Shown here piece by piece: positions 15,703-23,586 of a stretch of 64,000 nt of DNA. The stretch is from contig NZ_KB911604.1 of NCBI RefSeq assembly GCF_000383615.1, forward strand, positions 22,645 to 86,644, in the 5' to 3' direction. This DNA comes from Streptomyces canus 299MFChir4.1. GTDB lineage: Bacteria; Actinomycetota; Actinomycetes; Streptomycetales; Streptomycetaceae. Below the pieces are notes generated by a model, which saw nothing but the letters and a program-made list of their open reading frames with translations, searched no databases and was not told where the DNA came from. Made by a program: the position numbers and the translations under genes. Each line of letters opens with the position of its first letter. The stretch's first letter is position 1.

Positions 15703-16419
15703 GTGCTGCGCATCACCGACGCCCGAACCGGCGAGCCCGTCGACGCCGTCCCCGCCCGCAGGGGCCTGACCCGAGTCGAAGCCCATGTGCCGGGCTACGA
15801 CGCCTCCGCCCTCCGCATCCTGCTCGTCGCCGACCTCCTCGCCCGGGCCCTGGAGATCGGCGGCACGCCCGTGTGGGCGCTGCTCACCGGCGACCGCGAA
15901 CAGGCGGAGCTGCACGCGGGCGCCGCCGCCCTGGGCATCCGGCCCTTCGAGGACCGCCGGGACGTCGGCCCCGGCTGGGGCGAGAGCCAGGTCGTCCATG
16001 TCGTCGCGGAGGGTGGTGCGGCCCCGGACGGGATCCGCGTCGCCGTCGCGCGCGTGGAGACCCCGGACCTCCCGGAGGGCGCGGATCCCGCCGAGGTCCG
16101 CCTCACCCTGCTCACCCCGCCCCGGAGCACGCCCGCACGGCTCGACGAGGCAGCCCTGGCCGAGGCCCGCGGCACCCTCCAGCGCTGGCGCCGGGCCGTC
16201 GCCGCGTGGGCCCGGCATCCGTCCCGGCCCGTCCCCGACAAGGTGCGCGGACGGCTCCGTACCGCCTGGGAGGACGACCTGGACGTACCCGAGGTGCTGC
16301 GTGTGCTGCGGTGGGTCGAGGAGTCGGACCTGCCGGAGGGCGCCCGCTTCGAGACGTACGCCTACGCGGACCGGCTGCTCGGCCTCGAACTCACCCGCGA
16401 CCTGGGATCCCCGGCATGA
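15703..16419 (+). CDS. Cysteinyl-tRNA-synthetase-like protein lacking catalytic motifs
   Basis: A 238-residue protein, half the length of CysRS (about 460). The N-terminus parallels CysRS (VLRITDARTGEPVDAVPA, then PGYDASAL...LLARALEIGG). The zinc Cys and the HIGH signature are absent by substitution and a short deletion, and no KMSKS is seen. The C-terminal part (AALAEARGTLQRWRRAVAAW, AWEDDLDVPEVLRVL, LLGLELTRDL) matches the helical DALR-type end of CysRS or the related ligase MshC. GTG 15703 was chosen at the point where similarity begins. It cannot be an active synthetase; a tRNA- or cysteine-related regulatory role is possible. Its stop overlaps the SixA start (ATGA). Confidence 0.65.
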   Translation: MLRITDARTGEPVDAVPARRGLTRVEAHVPGYDASALRILLVADLLARALEIGGTPVWALLTGDREQAELHAGAAALGIRPFEDRRDVGPGWGESQVVHVVAEGGAAPDGIRVAVARVETPDLPEGADPAEVRLTLLTPPRSTPARLDEAALAEARGTLQRWRRAVAAWARHPSRPVPDKVRGRLRTAWEDDLDVPEVLRVLRWVEESDLPEGARFETYAYADRLLGLELTRDLGSPA

Positions 16420-16955
16420 TCGCGCGCACCGGAGCGGGCCCGCTGCGCCGCCTGGTCGTGCTCCGACACGCCAAGTCCGCCTGGCCCGAGGGCGTCGCCG
16501 ACCACGAGCGGCCCCTCGGTCCCCGCGGCCGCCGGGACGCGCCGGAGGCGGGCCGCGTCCTCGCCGCCTCCGACCTGCTCCCCGACCTCGCCCTCTGCTC
16601 CACCGCCGTACGCGCCCGGGACACCTGGGAGCTGGCGTCCGCCCAGTGGGGCACCCCGCCGCCGGTACGCCTCGACCCCGGGCTGTACGGGGCCGACGTA
16701 CCGGAGCTGCTGGCGGCCCTGCACGAGACGCCTCCCGAGGTCGTGACCCTGCTCCTCGTCGGGCACAACCCCGGCCTGGAGGAGCTGGTCCTCACCCTGG
16801 CCGGGGACGGCCTCGACGACGCGCTGGACGAGGTACGGGTGAAGTTCCCGACGTCCGCGATCGCGGTGCTGGCCTGGCACGGCACGTCCTGGCGGGATCT
16901 GGAGCCGGGGACGGCGCTGCTCACGTCCGTCATGGTGCCGCGCGGGAGGAAGTGA
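16416..16955 (+). CDS. SixA-like histidine phosphatase
   Basis: A 179-residue member of the histidine phosphatase (phosphoglycerate-mutase-like) superfamily, SixA subgroup. The catalytic RHAK motif is LVVLRHAKSAWPEG (His near residue 19). The second conserved His lies in LLVGHNPGLEEL. CSTAVRARDTWE carries the conserved Arg after the first motif. SixA removes phosphate from phospho-His; in actinobacteria the substrate is unknown. The ATG overlaps the stop of the CysRS-like gene by four bases, indicating translational coupling and a common function. Confidence 0.9.
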   Translation: MIARTGAGPLRRLVVLRHAKSAWPEGVADHERPLGPRGRRDAPEAGRVLAASDLLPDLALCSTAVRARDTWELASAQWGTPPPVRLDPGLYGADVPELLAALHETPPEVVTLLLVGHNPGLEELVLTLAGDGLDDALDEVRVKFPTSAIAVLAWHGTSWRDLEPGTALLTSVMVPRGRK

Positions 16956-17013
16956 CCAGGGGAGGCCCACGCGCACGCGTGGCCGACGCCCGGGCACGGA
17001 TTAGGCTGACCGG

Positions 17014-17640
17014 ATGCCGGACGAGTACCGCACAGTGGCCCGCGCGGGTGTGCACGAGACCGAGGTCAACCGCTCCCGCTTCCTGTGCGCACTCGCCCCG
17101 GCGGCCACCGAGCGGGAGGCCCAGGACTTCGTCGCAGCCGTCCGCAAGGAGCACGCGGACGCCACCCACAACTGCTACGCGTACGTCATCGGCGCCGACG
17201 CCGCGATCCAGAAGGCGAGCGACGACGGCGAACCCGGCGGCACCGCCGGTGTCCCCATGCTCCAGATGCTGCTGCGCCGCGACATGCGGTACGTCGTCGC
17301 CGTCGTCACCCGCTACTACGGCGGTGTCAAGCTCGGTGCGGGCGGGCTCATCCGGGCGTACGGCGGCGCGGTCGGCGAGGCCCTGGACGCGGTGGGCACT
17401 CGCACGCGCCGCCGGTTCCGCCTCGCCACGGTGACCGTCGACCACCGGCGCGCGGGCAAGGTGCAGAACGACCTCCGGTCGACCGGCCGCGAGGTACGGG
17501 ACGTCCGCTACGGCGAGGCGGTCACGATCGAGATCGGCTTGCCGGACGCGGACGTGGAGACGTTCCGGGGGTGGCTGGCGGACGTGACCGCGGGGACGGC
17601 GGGGTTCGAGCTCGGGGGAGAGGCGTACGGAGACGCCTAG
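17014..17640 (+). CDS. YigZ/IMPACT-family protein
   Basis: A 208-residue protein of the YigZ (UPF0029/IMPACT) family. The N-terminal domain holds the family segment HNCYAYVIG, SDDGEPGGTAGVPML and TRYYGGVKLGAGGLIRAYGGA (about residues 48-122). A ferredoxin-like DUF1949 domain follows (about 140-200). These cytosolic proteins are linked to translation-related nucleotide or tRNA binding, but no reaction is established. A -10-like TAGGCT lies 11 bases before the ATG, suggesting a short leader. It probably has its own promoter. Confidence 0.92.
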   Translation: MPDEYRTVARAGVHETEVNRSRFLCALAPAATEREAQDFVAAVRKEHADATHNCYAYVIGADAAIQKASDDGEPGGTAGVPMLQMLLRRDMRYVVAVVTRYYGGVKLGAGGLIRAYGGAVGEALDAVGTRTRRRFRLATVTVDHRRAGKVQNDLRSTGREVRDVRYGEAVTIEIGLPDADVETFRGWLADVTAGTAGFELGGEAYGDA

Positions 17641-17743
17641 TTGCCCTTTTCGGGCATAACACCCTTGCCTTTGTCCGGTCATGACGGGGCGATACGGGAG
17701 TAACCGCCCGTGATGTCAGACCCGGCCGTTAGGGTCGGGGATC

Positions 17744-18907
17744 ATGAGACTGCTGCACACTTCCGACTGGCATCTCGGCCGCGCGTTCCACCGGGTCAAC
17801 ATGCTCGGGGCCCAGGCCGAGTTCATCGGTCACCTCGTCAGCACCGTGCGGGAGCACGCGGTGGACGCGGTGGTCGTGTCGGGAGACGTGTACGACCGTG
17901 CGGTGCCGCCGCTCGCCGCGGTCGAGCTGTTCGACGACGCCCTGCACCGGCTCGCCGACCTCGGCGTGCCGACGGTGATGATCTCCGGAAACCACGACTC
18001 CGCCCGCCGCCTGGGCGTCGGCGCGGGACTGATCGGGCGCGCCGGCATCCATCTGCGGACCGAGCCCGCGGCGTGCGGGACTCCCGTGGTGCTCGCCGAC
18101 ACCCATGGGGACGTGGCCTTCTACGGCTTGCCTTATCTGGAACCCGCCCTGGTGAAGGACGAGTTCGGGGTGGAGAAGGCGGGTCACGAGGCCGTGCTCG
18201 CCGCCGCCATGGAGCGGGTCCGCGCCGACCTCGCTACGCGCGCGCCGGGGACGCGGTCCGTCGTCCTCGCCCATGCCTTCGTCACCGGCGGCGAGGCCAG
18301 CGACAGCGAGCGGGACATCACCGTGGGCGGAGTGGCCGCCGTTCCCGCCGGTGTCTTCGACGGGGTCGACTACGCGGCCCTCGGGCATCTGCACGGCAGC
18401 CAGACCATCACCGAGCGGGTGCGCTACTCCGGCTCCCCGCTGCCGTACTCGTTCTCGGAGAGCGACCACCGCAAGAGCATGTGGCTGGTCGACCTGGACG
18501 CCGGGGGCGCGGTCACGGCCGAGCGCGTCGACTGCCCGGTGCCACGGGCGCTGGCCCGGATCCGCGGGACGCTGGAGGAACTCCTCGCCGATCCGCGGCT
18601 CGTGCCGCAGGAGGAGGCCTGGGTCGAGGCGACCCTCACCGACCCGGTCCGCCCCGCCGAACCCATGGCCCGCCTCTGCGAGCGCTTCCCGCACACGCTC
18701 AGCCTTGTGTTCGATCCCGAGCGGGCGCCGGACGACCCCGACGTGTCCTACGCCCGGCGGCTGGCCGGGCGCAGTGACCAGGAGATCGCCGAGGACTTCG
18801 TGGCCCATGTGCGCGGCGCAGGGCCCGACGAGCGCGAACAGGCCGTGCTGCGGGACGCGTTCGACGCCGTGCGCGCGGACGAGGCCGTGCGGGAGGTGGC
18901 GCGGTGA
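17744..18907 (+). CDS. sbcD: DNA double-strand exonuclease subunit SbcD
   Basis: A 387-residue calcineurin-like nuclease subunit, homologous to Mre11. The metal motifs are in order: SDWHLGRAFH (8-17), SGDVYDRA (about 45-52), SGNHDSAR (about 84), then VLAHAFVTG and LGHLHGSQ. Together with SbcC it cleaves hairpins, protein-blocked ends and palindromes during repair, using Mn2+. The start ATG is supported by the immediate family motif, with TAGGGT as a -10-like element just upstream. The stop overlaps the sbcC start (GTGA), so the two are translationally coupled. Confidence 0.96.
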   Translation: MRLLHTSDWHLGRAFHRVNMLGAQAEFIGHLVSTVREHAVDAVVVSGDVYDRAVPPLAAVELFDDALHRLADLGVPTVMISGNHDSARRLGVGAGLIGRAGIHLRTEPAACGTPVVLADTHGDVAFYGLPYLEPALVKDEFGVEKAGHEAVLAAAMERVRADLATRAPGTRSVVLAHAFVTGGEASDSERDITVGGVAAVPAGVFDGVDYAALGHLHGSQTITERVRYSGSPLPYSFSESDHRKSMWLVDLDAGGAVTAERVDCPVPRALARIRGTLEELLADPRLVPQEEAWVEATLTDPVRPAEPMARLCERFPHTLSLVFDPERAPDDPDVSYARRLAGRSDQEIAEDFVAHVRGAGPDEREQAVLRDAFDAVRADEAVREVAR

Positions 18908-21897
18908 GGCTGCACCGGCTCGACATCACCGCCTTCGGACCGTTCGGCGCCACCCAGACGGTCGACTTCGACGAGCTGTCGGCGGCCGGACTGTTCCTGC
19001 TGCACGGCCCGACGGGCGCCGGCAAGACCTCCGTGCTCGACGCCGTCTGCTTCGCGTTGTACGGCTCGGCACCGGGGGCCCGGCAGAGCGGCCAGGGGAC
19101 GGCACTGCGCAGCGATCACGCCGCCCCGAGCACCCGCACCGAGATCCGTCTCGAACTGACCGTCGCGGGACGCCGGTTGGAGATCACCCGGCAACCGCCC
19201 TGGGAGCGCCCGAAGAAGCGCGGTACCGGCACGACGCTCGACAAGGCGCAGAGCTGGCTGCGCGAGTACGACGGCGTAGCCGCGGCCTGGAAGGACCTGA
19301 GCCGGTCCCACCAGGAGATCGGTGAGGAGATCACCCAGCTGCTCGGCATGAGCCGCGAGCAGTTCTGCCAGGTCGTGCTGTTGCCCCAGGGCGACTTCGC
19401 GCGCTTCCTGCGGGCCGACGCCGAGGCGCGCGGCAAGCTGCTGGGACGGCTCTTCGACACCCACCGGTTCGCCGAGGTCGAGAAGCGGCTGGCCGAGCGG
19501 CGCCGCGCGGCCGAGGCGCAGGTGCGCGAGGGTGACGCGGCCCTGCTGGCCGACGCGCACCGCATGCAGCAGGCGGCCGGCGACGCCATGGAGCTGCCGG
19601 AGCTGACGCCCGGTGAGCCGGGGCTTGCCGAGTCCGTCCTGAGCGCGGCCGCCGTGGCCCGCAGCACCGCCCGCGAACAGCTGACGATCGCCCACTGCGG
19701 GCTCCGTGCCGCCGAGTCCGCCCAAGCCGCCGCCGAGCGCGCCCTGGCCGACGTACGCGAAGTCGACCGGCTGCAACGCCGCTTCGCGCAGGCGCGCGAG
19801 CGGGCCGCGCTGCTGGAGGAGCGGGCCGACGGCTACCACCAGGCGCAGGCCCGGATGGAGCGGGCCCGCAAGGCGGAGGCGGTGGCGCCCGCGCTGGAAC
19901 TGCGGGAGGCGGCCGAGGCCGAGCACCGACGGGCCGCCGAAGCCGAGACACGCGCGCGTGAGCTGCTGCCGGCGACCCTCGTGGACGCGGGCGCCGCCGG
20001 ACTCGCCGCCGCCGCCCGCCGGACGGCCGAGGAGCTGGGCGGACTGGACTCGGCCCGGCGCGCCGAGCAGCGGCTCGCCGAACTCGTACGCGAACGCACC
20101 GAGTTGGACGGTGAGGAGCGGTCCGACGAGGACGTCCTGCACGAGGCCGAGGCGTGGCTCGCCGGGTGGGAGGAGACCCGGGCGGGGCTCCAGCAGGGCG
20201 TCGAGTCCGCCCAGGAGGCGGCCACCCGCGCCGAACAGCTGGCCGTGCAGCGCGAGCCCGCCCGCAAGCGGCTCGCCGCCGCTCGTCAGCGCGACCAGTT
20301 CGCCCGGGACACCGACGACGCCCAGCGGCAGGTCATCGACGCGACGGACCGTGCGCAGCAGGCCCGCGCCGACTGGCTGGACGTCAAGGAGCGGCGGCTG
20401 AACGGCATCGCCGCCGAGCTGGCCGCACAGCTCACCGACGGCGAGCCCTGCGCGGTCTGCGGCGCCACCGAGCACCCTGCCCCCGCCCGCAAGGACGCCG
20501 GACACGTCGACCGGGAGACCGAGGAGCGCGCGCTCGCCGGCTCGCAGCGCGCCGACGAGCAGCGGGCCGAGGCCGAGCGGCGCCTCGCCTTCGTCCAGCG
20601 GGCGCTGGCCGCCGCCCAGGGCGAGGCCGGCGACACCTCCACCGAGGAACTCGCCCTCCAGGCGGACGACTTGGAGCGCGAGTACGCAGAGGTCCGCACC
20701 CTCGCCTCGGCGCTGCACACCGCGACGGAACGACTGCGGCAGGCCGAGCGGGAGCGCGAACGACGGCTGACCGCCCAGCAGGGGGCCGCCGTGCGCACCG
20801 CCACCCGCGGCGCCCGCCGGGACGCCCTGGACCGGGAACGAACCACCCTGGAAGCGGAGTTGGCCGAGGCGCGCGGTGCCGCCGGCAGTGTGGCCGCCCG
20901 AGCCGCGCAGCTGGAGCGGCAGACCGCGCTGCTCACCGAGGCCGCCGACACCGCGCGCGCCGCCGAGGACACCGCCCAGCGGCTCAAGGACGCCGACGCC
21001 CGCCTCGCCGACGCCGCCTTCCGGGCCGGCTTCGACACCCCGCAGGCCGCGGCCGCCGCCCTCCTCGACGACGCGGCCCACCGCGACCTCCAGCACCGGC
21101 TCGACGCCTGGCAGGCCGAGGAGTCCGCCGTGCGGGCCGTTCTCGCCGAGGCCGACACCGCCGAGGCGGCCCAGCGTCCGGCCGCCGACGTCCTCGCGGC
21201 CGAGCGGGCCGCCGCCGACGCGGGCCGCCGGGTCCGCGAGGCCGCCTCCGCACGCGACGCGGCAGCCCGGCGCTGCGCCGAACTGGACCGGCTCTCGGCC
21301 CGCTCGGCCACCGCACTGGGACGGCTGGCGCCGCTGCGCGAGGAGTACGACCGGGTGGCCCGGCTGTCCGCCTTGGCCGCGGGCACCTCCGCGGACAACG
21401 AACGCAAGATGCGTCTGGAGTCCTATGTACTCGCGGCCCGGCTGGAGCAGGTGGCGGCCGCCGCGACCGTGCGCCTGCGACGCATGTCGTCCGGCCGCTA
21501 CACCCTCGTCCACTCCGACGACCGCACCGGCCGAGGCCGCAGCGGACTCGGACTGCATGTCGTCGACGCCTGGACCGGACGGGAGCGGGACACGGCCACC
21601 CTCTCGGGCGGCGAGACCTTCTTCGCCTCGCTCGCCCTGGCGCTCGGCCTCGCGGACGTCGTCACCGACGAGGCGGGCGGGGTCCGGCTCGACACGCTCT
21701 TCATCGACGAGGGCTTCGGCAGCCTCGACGACCAGACCCTGGACGAGGTCCTCGACGTCCTGGACTCACTGCGCGAACGCGACCGCAGCGTGGGCATCGT
21801 GAGTCATGTGGCCGATCTGCGCCGCCGGATCCACGCCCAACTGGAAGTCGTGAAGGGGCGGTCGGGGTCGGTGCTGAGACAGCGCGGCGGAGGCTGA
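18904..21897 (+). CDS. sbcC: Exonuclease SbcC (SMC-like ATPase)
   Basis: A 997-residue Rad50-type ATPase. Walker A is GPTGAGKTS (about 35-43). Long Ala/Glu/Arg-rich coiled coils (about 190-470 and 540-850) flank a zinc hook with CAVCGATEH near residue 516. The C-terminal lobe has the ABC signature TLSGGETFFASLAL and Walker B LFIDEGFGSLD. It forms the SbcCD complex that trims DNA hairpins and ends. It starts with GTG overlapping the sbcD stop by four bases. Nothing is truncated; the length is normal for actinobacteria. Confidence 0.96.
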   Translation: MRLHRLDITAFGPFGATQTVDFDELSAAGLFLLHGPTGAGKTSVLDAVCFALYGSAPGARQSGQGTALRSDHAAPSTRTEIRLELTVAGRRLEITRQPPWERPKKRGTGTTLDKAQSWLREYDGVAAAWKDLSRSHQEIGEEITQLLGMSREQFCQVVLLPQGDFARFLRADAEARGKLLGRLFDTHRFAEVEKRLAERRRAAEAQVREGDAALLADAHRMQQAAGDAMELPELTPGEPGLAESVLSAAAVARSTAREQLTIAHCGLRAAESAQAAAERALADVREVDRLQRRFAQARERAALLEERADGYHQAQARMERARKAEAVAPALELREAAEAEHRRAAEAETRARELLPATLVDAGAAGLAAAARRTAEELGGLDSARRAEQRLAELVRERTELDGEERSDEDVLHEAEAWLAGWEETRAGLQQGVESAQEAATRAEQLAVQREPARKRLAAARQRDQFARDTDDAQRQVIDATDRAQQARADWLDVKERRLNGIAAELAAQLTDGEPCAVCGATEHPAPARKDAGHVDRETEERALAGSQRADEQRAEAERRLAFVQRALAAAQGEAGDTSTEELALQADDLEREYAEVRTLASALHTATERLRQAERERERRLTAQQGAAVRTATRGARRDALDRERTTLEAELAEARGAAGSVAARAAQLERQTALLTEAADTARAAEDTAQRLKDADARLADAAFRAGFDTPQAAAAALLDDAAHRDLQHRLDAWQAEESAVRAVLAEADTAEAAQRPAADVLAAERAAADAGRRVREAASARDAAARRCAELDRLSARSATALGRLAPLREEYDRVARLSALAAGTSADNERKMRLESYVLAARLEQVAAAATVRLRRMSSGRYTLVHSDDRTGRGRSGLGLHVVDAWTGRERDTATLSGGETFFASLALALGLADVVTDEAGGVRLDTLFIDEGFGSLDDQTLDEVLDVLDSLRERDRSVGIVSHVADLRRRIHAQLEVVKGRSGSVLRQRGGG

Positions 21898-21899
21898 GG

Positions 21900-22346
21900 T
21901 CAACGCCCCACGGGCCGCCGGGGCAGCGGGGAGGAGTAGACGACGCTCGTGGTCACCGAGCCCAGCGTGCCGATCCTGCCCGACACCTCCTCCAGGTGCC
22001 GCATCGAGCGGGCGGCGACCTTGATGACGAAGCAGTCGTCGCCGGTCACATGGTGCGCCTCCAGGATCTCGGGCGTCACGGCGACCAGGTCGTGGAAGGG
22101 CTTGTAGTTGCCATTGGGGTAGCGGAGGCGGACGAACGCCAGGATCGGCAGGCCCAGCCGGTCGGGGTCCACGACGGCGGCGTACCCCTGGATGACACCC
22201 GCCTCCTCCAGCCGCCGCACCCGCTCGGTGACCGCGCTCGCGGACATCGAGACGGCACGGGCCAGCTCGGCGAAACTGGCCCGGCCCTCCCGCTGGAGGA
22301 CATCAAGGATGCGCCAGTCGGTGGCGTCCGGGGAATACGCGGTCAT
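21900..22346 (-). CDS. Lrp/AsnC-family transcriptional regulator
   Basis: A 148-residue Lrp/AsnC regulator. The helix-turn-helix is at about 10-60 (DWRILDVLQREGRASFAELARAVSMSASAVTERVRRLEEAG). A RAM ligand-sensing domain follows (LAFVRLRYP to HVTGDDCFVIKVAA). ATG 22346 starts directly before the HTH; upstream in-frame codons overlap the promoter of the divergent rhodanese gene. It probably controls that neighbour in response to an amino acid. It ends two bases from sbcC, tail to tail. Confidence 0.9.
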   Translation of the reverse strand: MTAYSPDATDWRILDVLQREGRASFAELARAVSMSASAVTERVRRLEEAGVIQGYAAVVDPDRLGLPILAFVRLRYPNGNYKPFHDLVAVTPEILEAHHVTGDDCFVIKVAARSMRHLEEVSGRIGTLGSVTTSVVYSSPLPRRPVGR

Positions 22347-22440
22347 GCCCGAGAAGTAGCAGGGGAATCCCCGGCCGGGCAAGAGCGGTGCCGTGGAATC
22401 CCCCTTCAGGTCGGTGATCACCGCCCGTAGATTTCTGGCC

Positions 22441-22926
22441 ATGACGACAACCGACTCGCTCATCTCGAACCCCGTCCTGCGCGTCGCCCCCGCCACCCCG
22501 GCCGAGGCCGCCGCCTACTTCCGGGCCGGCCTGGTCTTCCACGCCGACGTCTCCGACGTCGCCGCCGCGCTCGCCGCCGACGGCGACCCCGGCTTCGTGG
22601 TCCTCGACTCCCGGTCCACCGCCGCCTGGGACCAGGGGCACATCCCGGGCGCGGTCCATCTGCCCACCGCTCTCATCCCCGAGCAGGCCGAACAGCTCCT
22701 CGACCGGTCCGTGCCCGTGGTGACGTACTGCTGGGGCCCCGGCTGCAACGGCGCCACCCGCGCCGCACTCGCCCTGGCCGAACTCGGCTACCAGGTCAAG
22801 GAGATGCTCGGCGGTTTCGAGTACTGGGTGCGCGAGGGCTTCCCGTTCGAGACCTGGGAGGGCCGCGAGCGGCGCGCCGCCGACGCGTTGACCGCGCCGG
22901 CCGACTCGGAGAACTGCGGCTGCTGA
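22441..22926 (+). CDS. Rhodanese-like sulfurtransferase
   Basis: A 161-residue single-domain rhodanese. The fold marks are FVVLDSRSTAAWDQGHIPGAVHLP (about 54-77) and the active-site loop TYCWGPGCNGAT. The catalytic Cys is in YCWGPGCNG, and the loop is longer than the usual six-residue CRxGxR, as in the subgroup sometimes found beside sulfur or amino acid regulators. The C-terminus ends NCGC, two further cysteines that could accept sulfur. Divergent from an Lrp regulator, which suggests a role in sulfur amino acid handling. Confidence 0.9.
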   Translation: MTTTDSLISNPVLRVAPATPAEAAAYFRAGLVFHADVSDVAAALAADGDPGFVVLDSRSTAAWDQGHIPGAVHLPTALIPEQAEQLLDRSVPVVTYCWGPGCNGATRAALALAELGYQVKEMLGGFEYWVREGFPFETWEGRERRAADALTAPADSENCGC

Positions 22927-22998
22927 GCCCCGGGGGATTCCAGTCACGTTCCTGTGCAGGTGCAACCATGAGGTGCCTGTGCGTGTAGGTTCTGGCCC

Positions 22999-23514
22999 AT
23001 GGTGCGATACGCGGAGCCGGGCACGGTGGAGTGGGTGGAGTCGGGCGGCGGTCCGCTCATAGCGGTGCCGGAGACGGTGCTGCCGTTCTGGGCGGGCGCC
23101 GACGGCGACGAGACGGCCTCCGACTACGACCGGGCCTGTGAAGTCGACGGCTGCGTGGGCCTGTTGCCGGTCGGCGACGCCGCGGCCCTGGTTCTCGGGG
23201 ACGAGCCCGCCTCGACCTCCTACCTGCCCGACCACGACACCTTCGTACGGTGGTGCGCCGCCGACTCCGAGGGCGAACTCCTCGCCGAAGTCCCCACCGC
23301 CCTCGCCGCGGCCGTCTGGGAGCACGAGGTGAGCTGGACGGTGCCCGGCCCGGTAGTCCTCTTCGACGCGGCCTGGCCCGGCAATGCATCGGTGTCCACC
23401 GACCACTTGAAGGTCTCGCTCACCCCCGGCCGGTACGCGGTGCGCGCCGCCAACGTGCGGCCCGGGCCGGAGACCTGGCTGGGTCTCGTCCAGCTGCGCA
23501 GGCTCCCGGACTGA
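22999..23514 (+). CDS. Imm21-like immunity protein (orphan)
   Basis: A 171-residue acidic protein resembling immunity family Imm21 of polymorphic toxin systems. Typical features are WVESGGGPLIAVPETVLPFWAG at the start, CGVGLLPVG-like strand (DGCVGLLPVGDAAALVLGDEP) and a C-terminal beta-rich half. No toxin, secretion-adaptor or WXG gene is adjacent; the neighbours are rhodanese and DUF885. Orphan Imm21 genes occur in Streptomyces and may protect against toxins of relatives. A TAGGTT -10-like box and repeated AGGTGC (22958, 22971) precede it, so it seems to have its own promoter. Confidence 0.65.
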   Translation: MVRYAEPGTVEWVESGGGPLIAVPETVLPFWAGADGDETASDYDRACEVDGCVGLLPVGDAAALVLGDEPASTSYLPDHDTFVRWCAADSEGELLAEVPTALAAAVWEHEVSWTVPGPVVLFDAAWPGNASVSTDHLKVSLTPGRYAVRAANVRPGPETWLGLVQLRRLPD

Positions 23515-23540
23515 GGACCCATCACACGCACTACCGAGTC

Positions 23541-23575
23541 AGGCGTACCCCGGGCCACCGGCCCGGAGTACGCCT
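23541..23575. terminator. Bidirectional terminator between Imm21 gene and DUF885 gene
   Basis: Arms of 16 bases (23541-23556 and 23560-23575) with one mismatch and a three-base loop lie between two convergent genes. Calculation by eye gives a very stable G+C-rich hairpin; no T-run follows. Confidence 0.85.
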
Positions 23576-23586
23576 CGCGGGATCCG

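Noticed and set aside
18748..21558. A 936-codon open frame antisense to sbcC
   Set aside because: It mirrors the codon bias of sbcC, is Gly/Leu/Arg low-complexity and matches no family.
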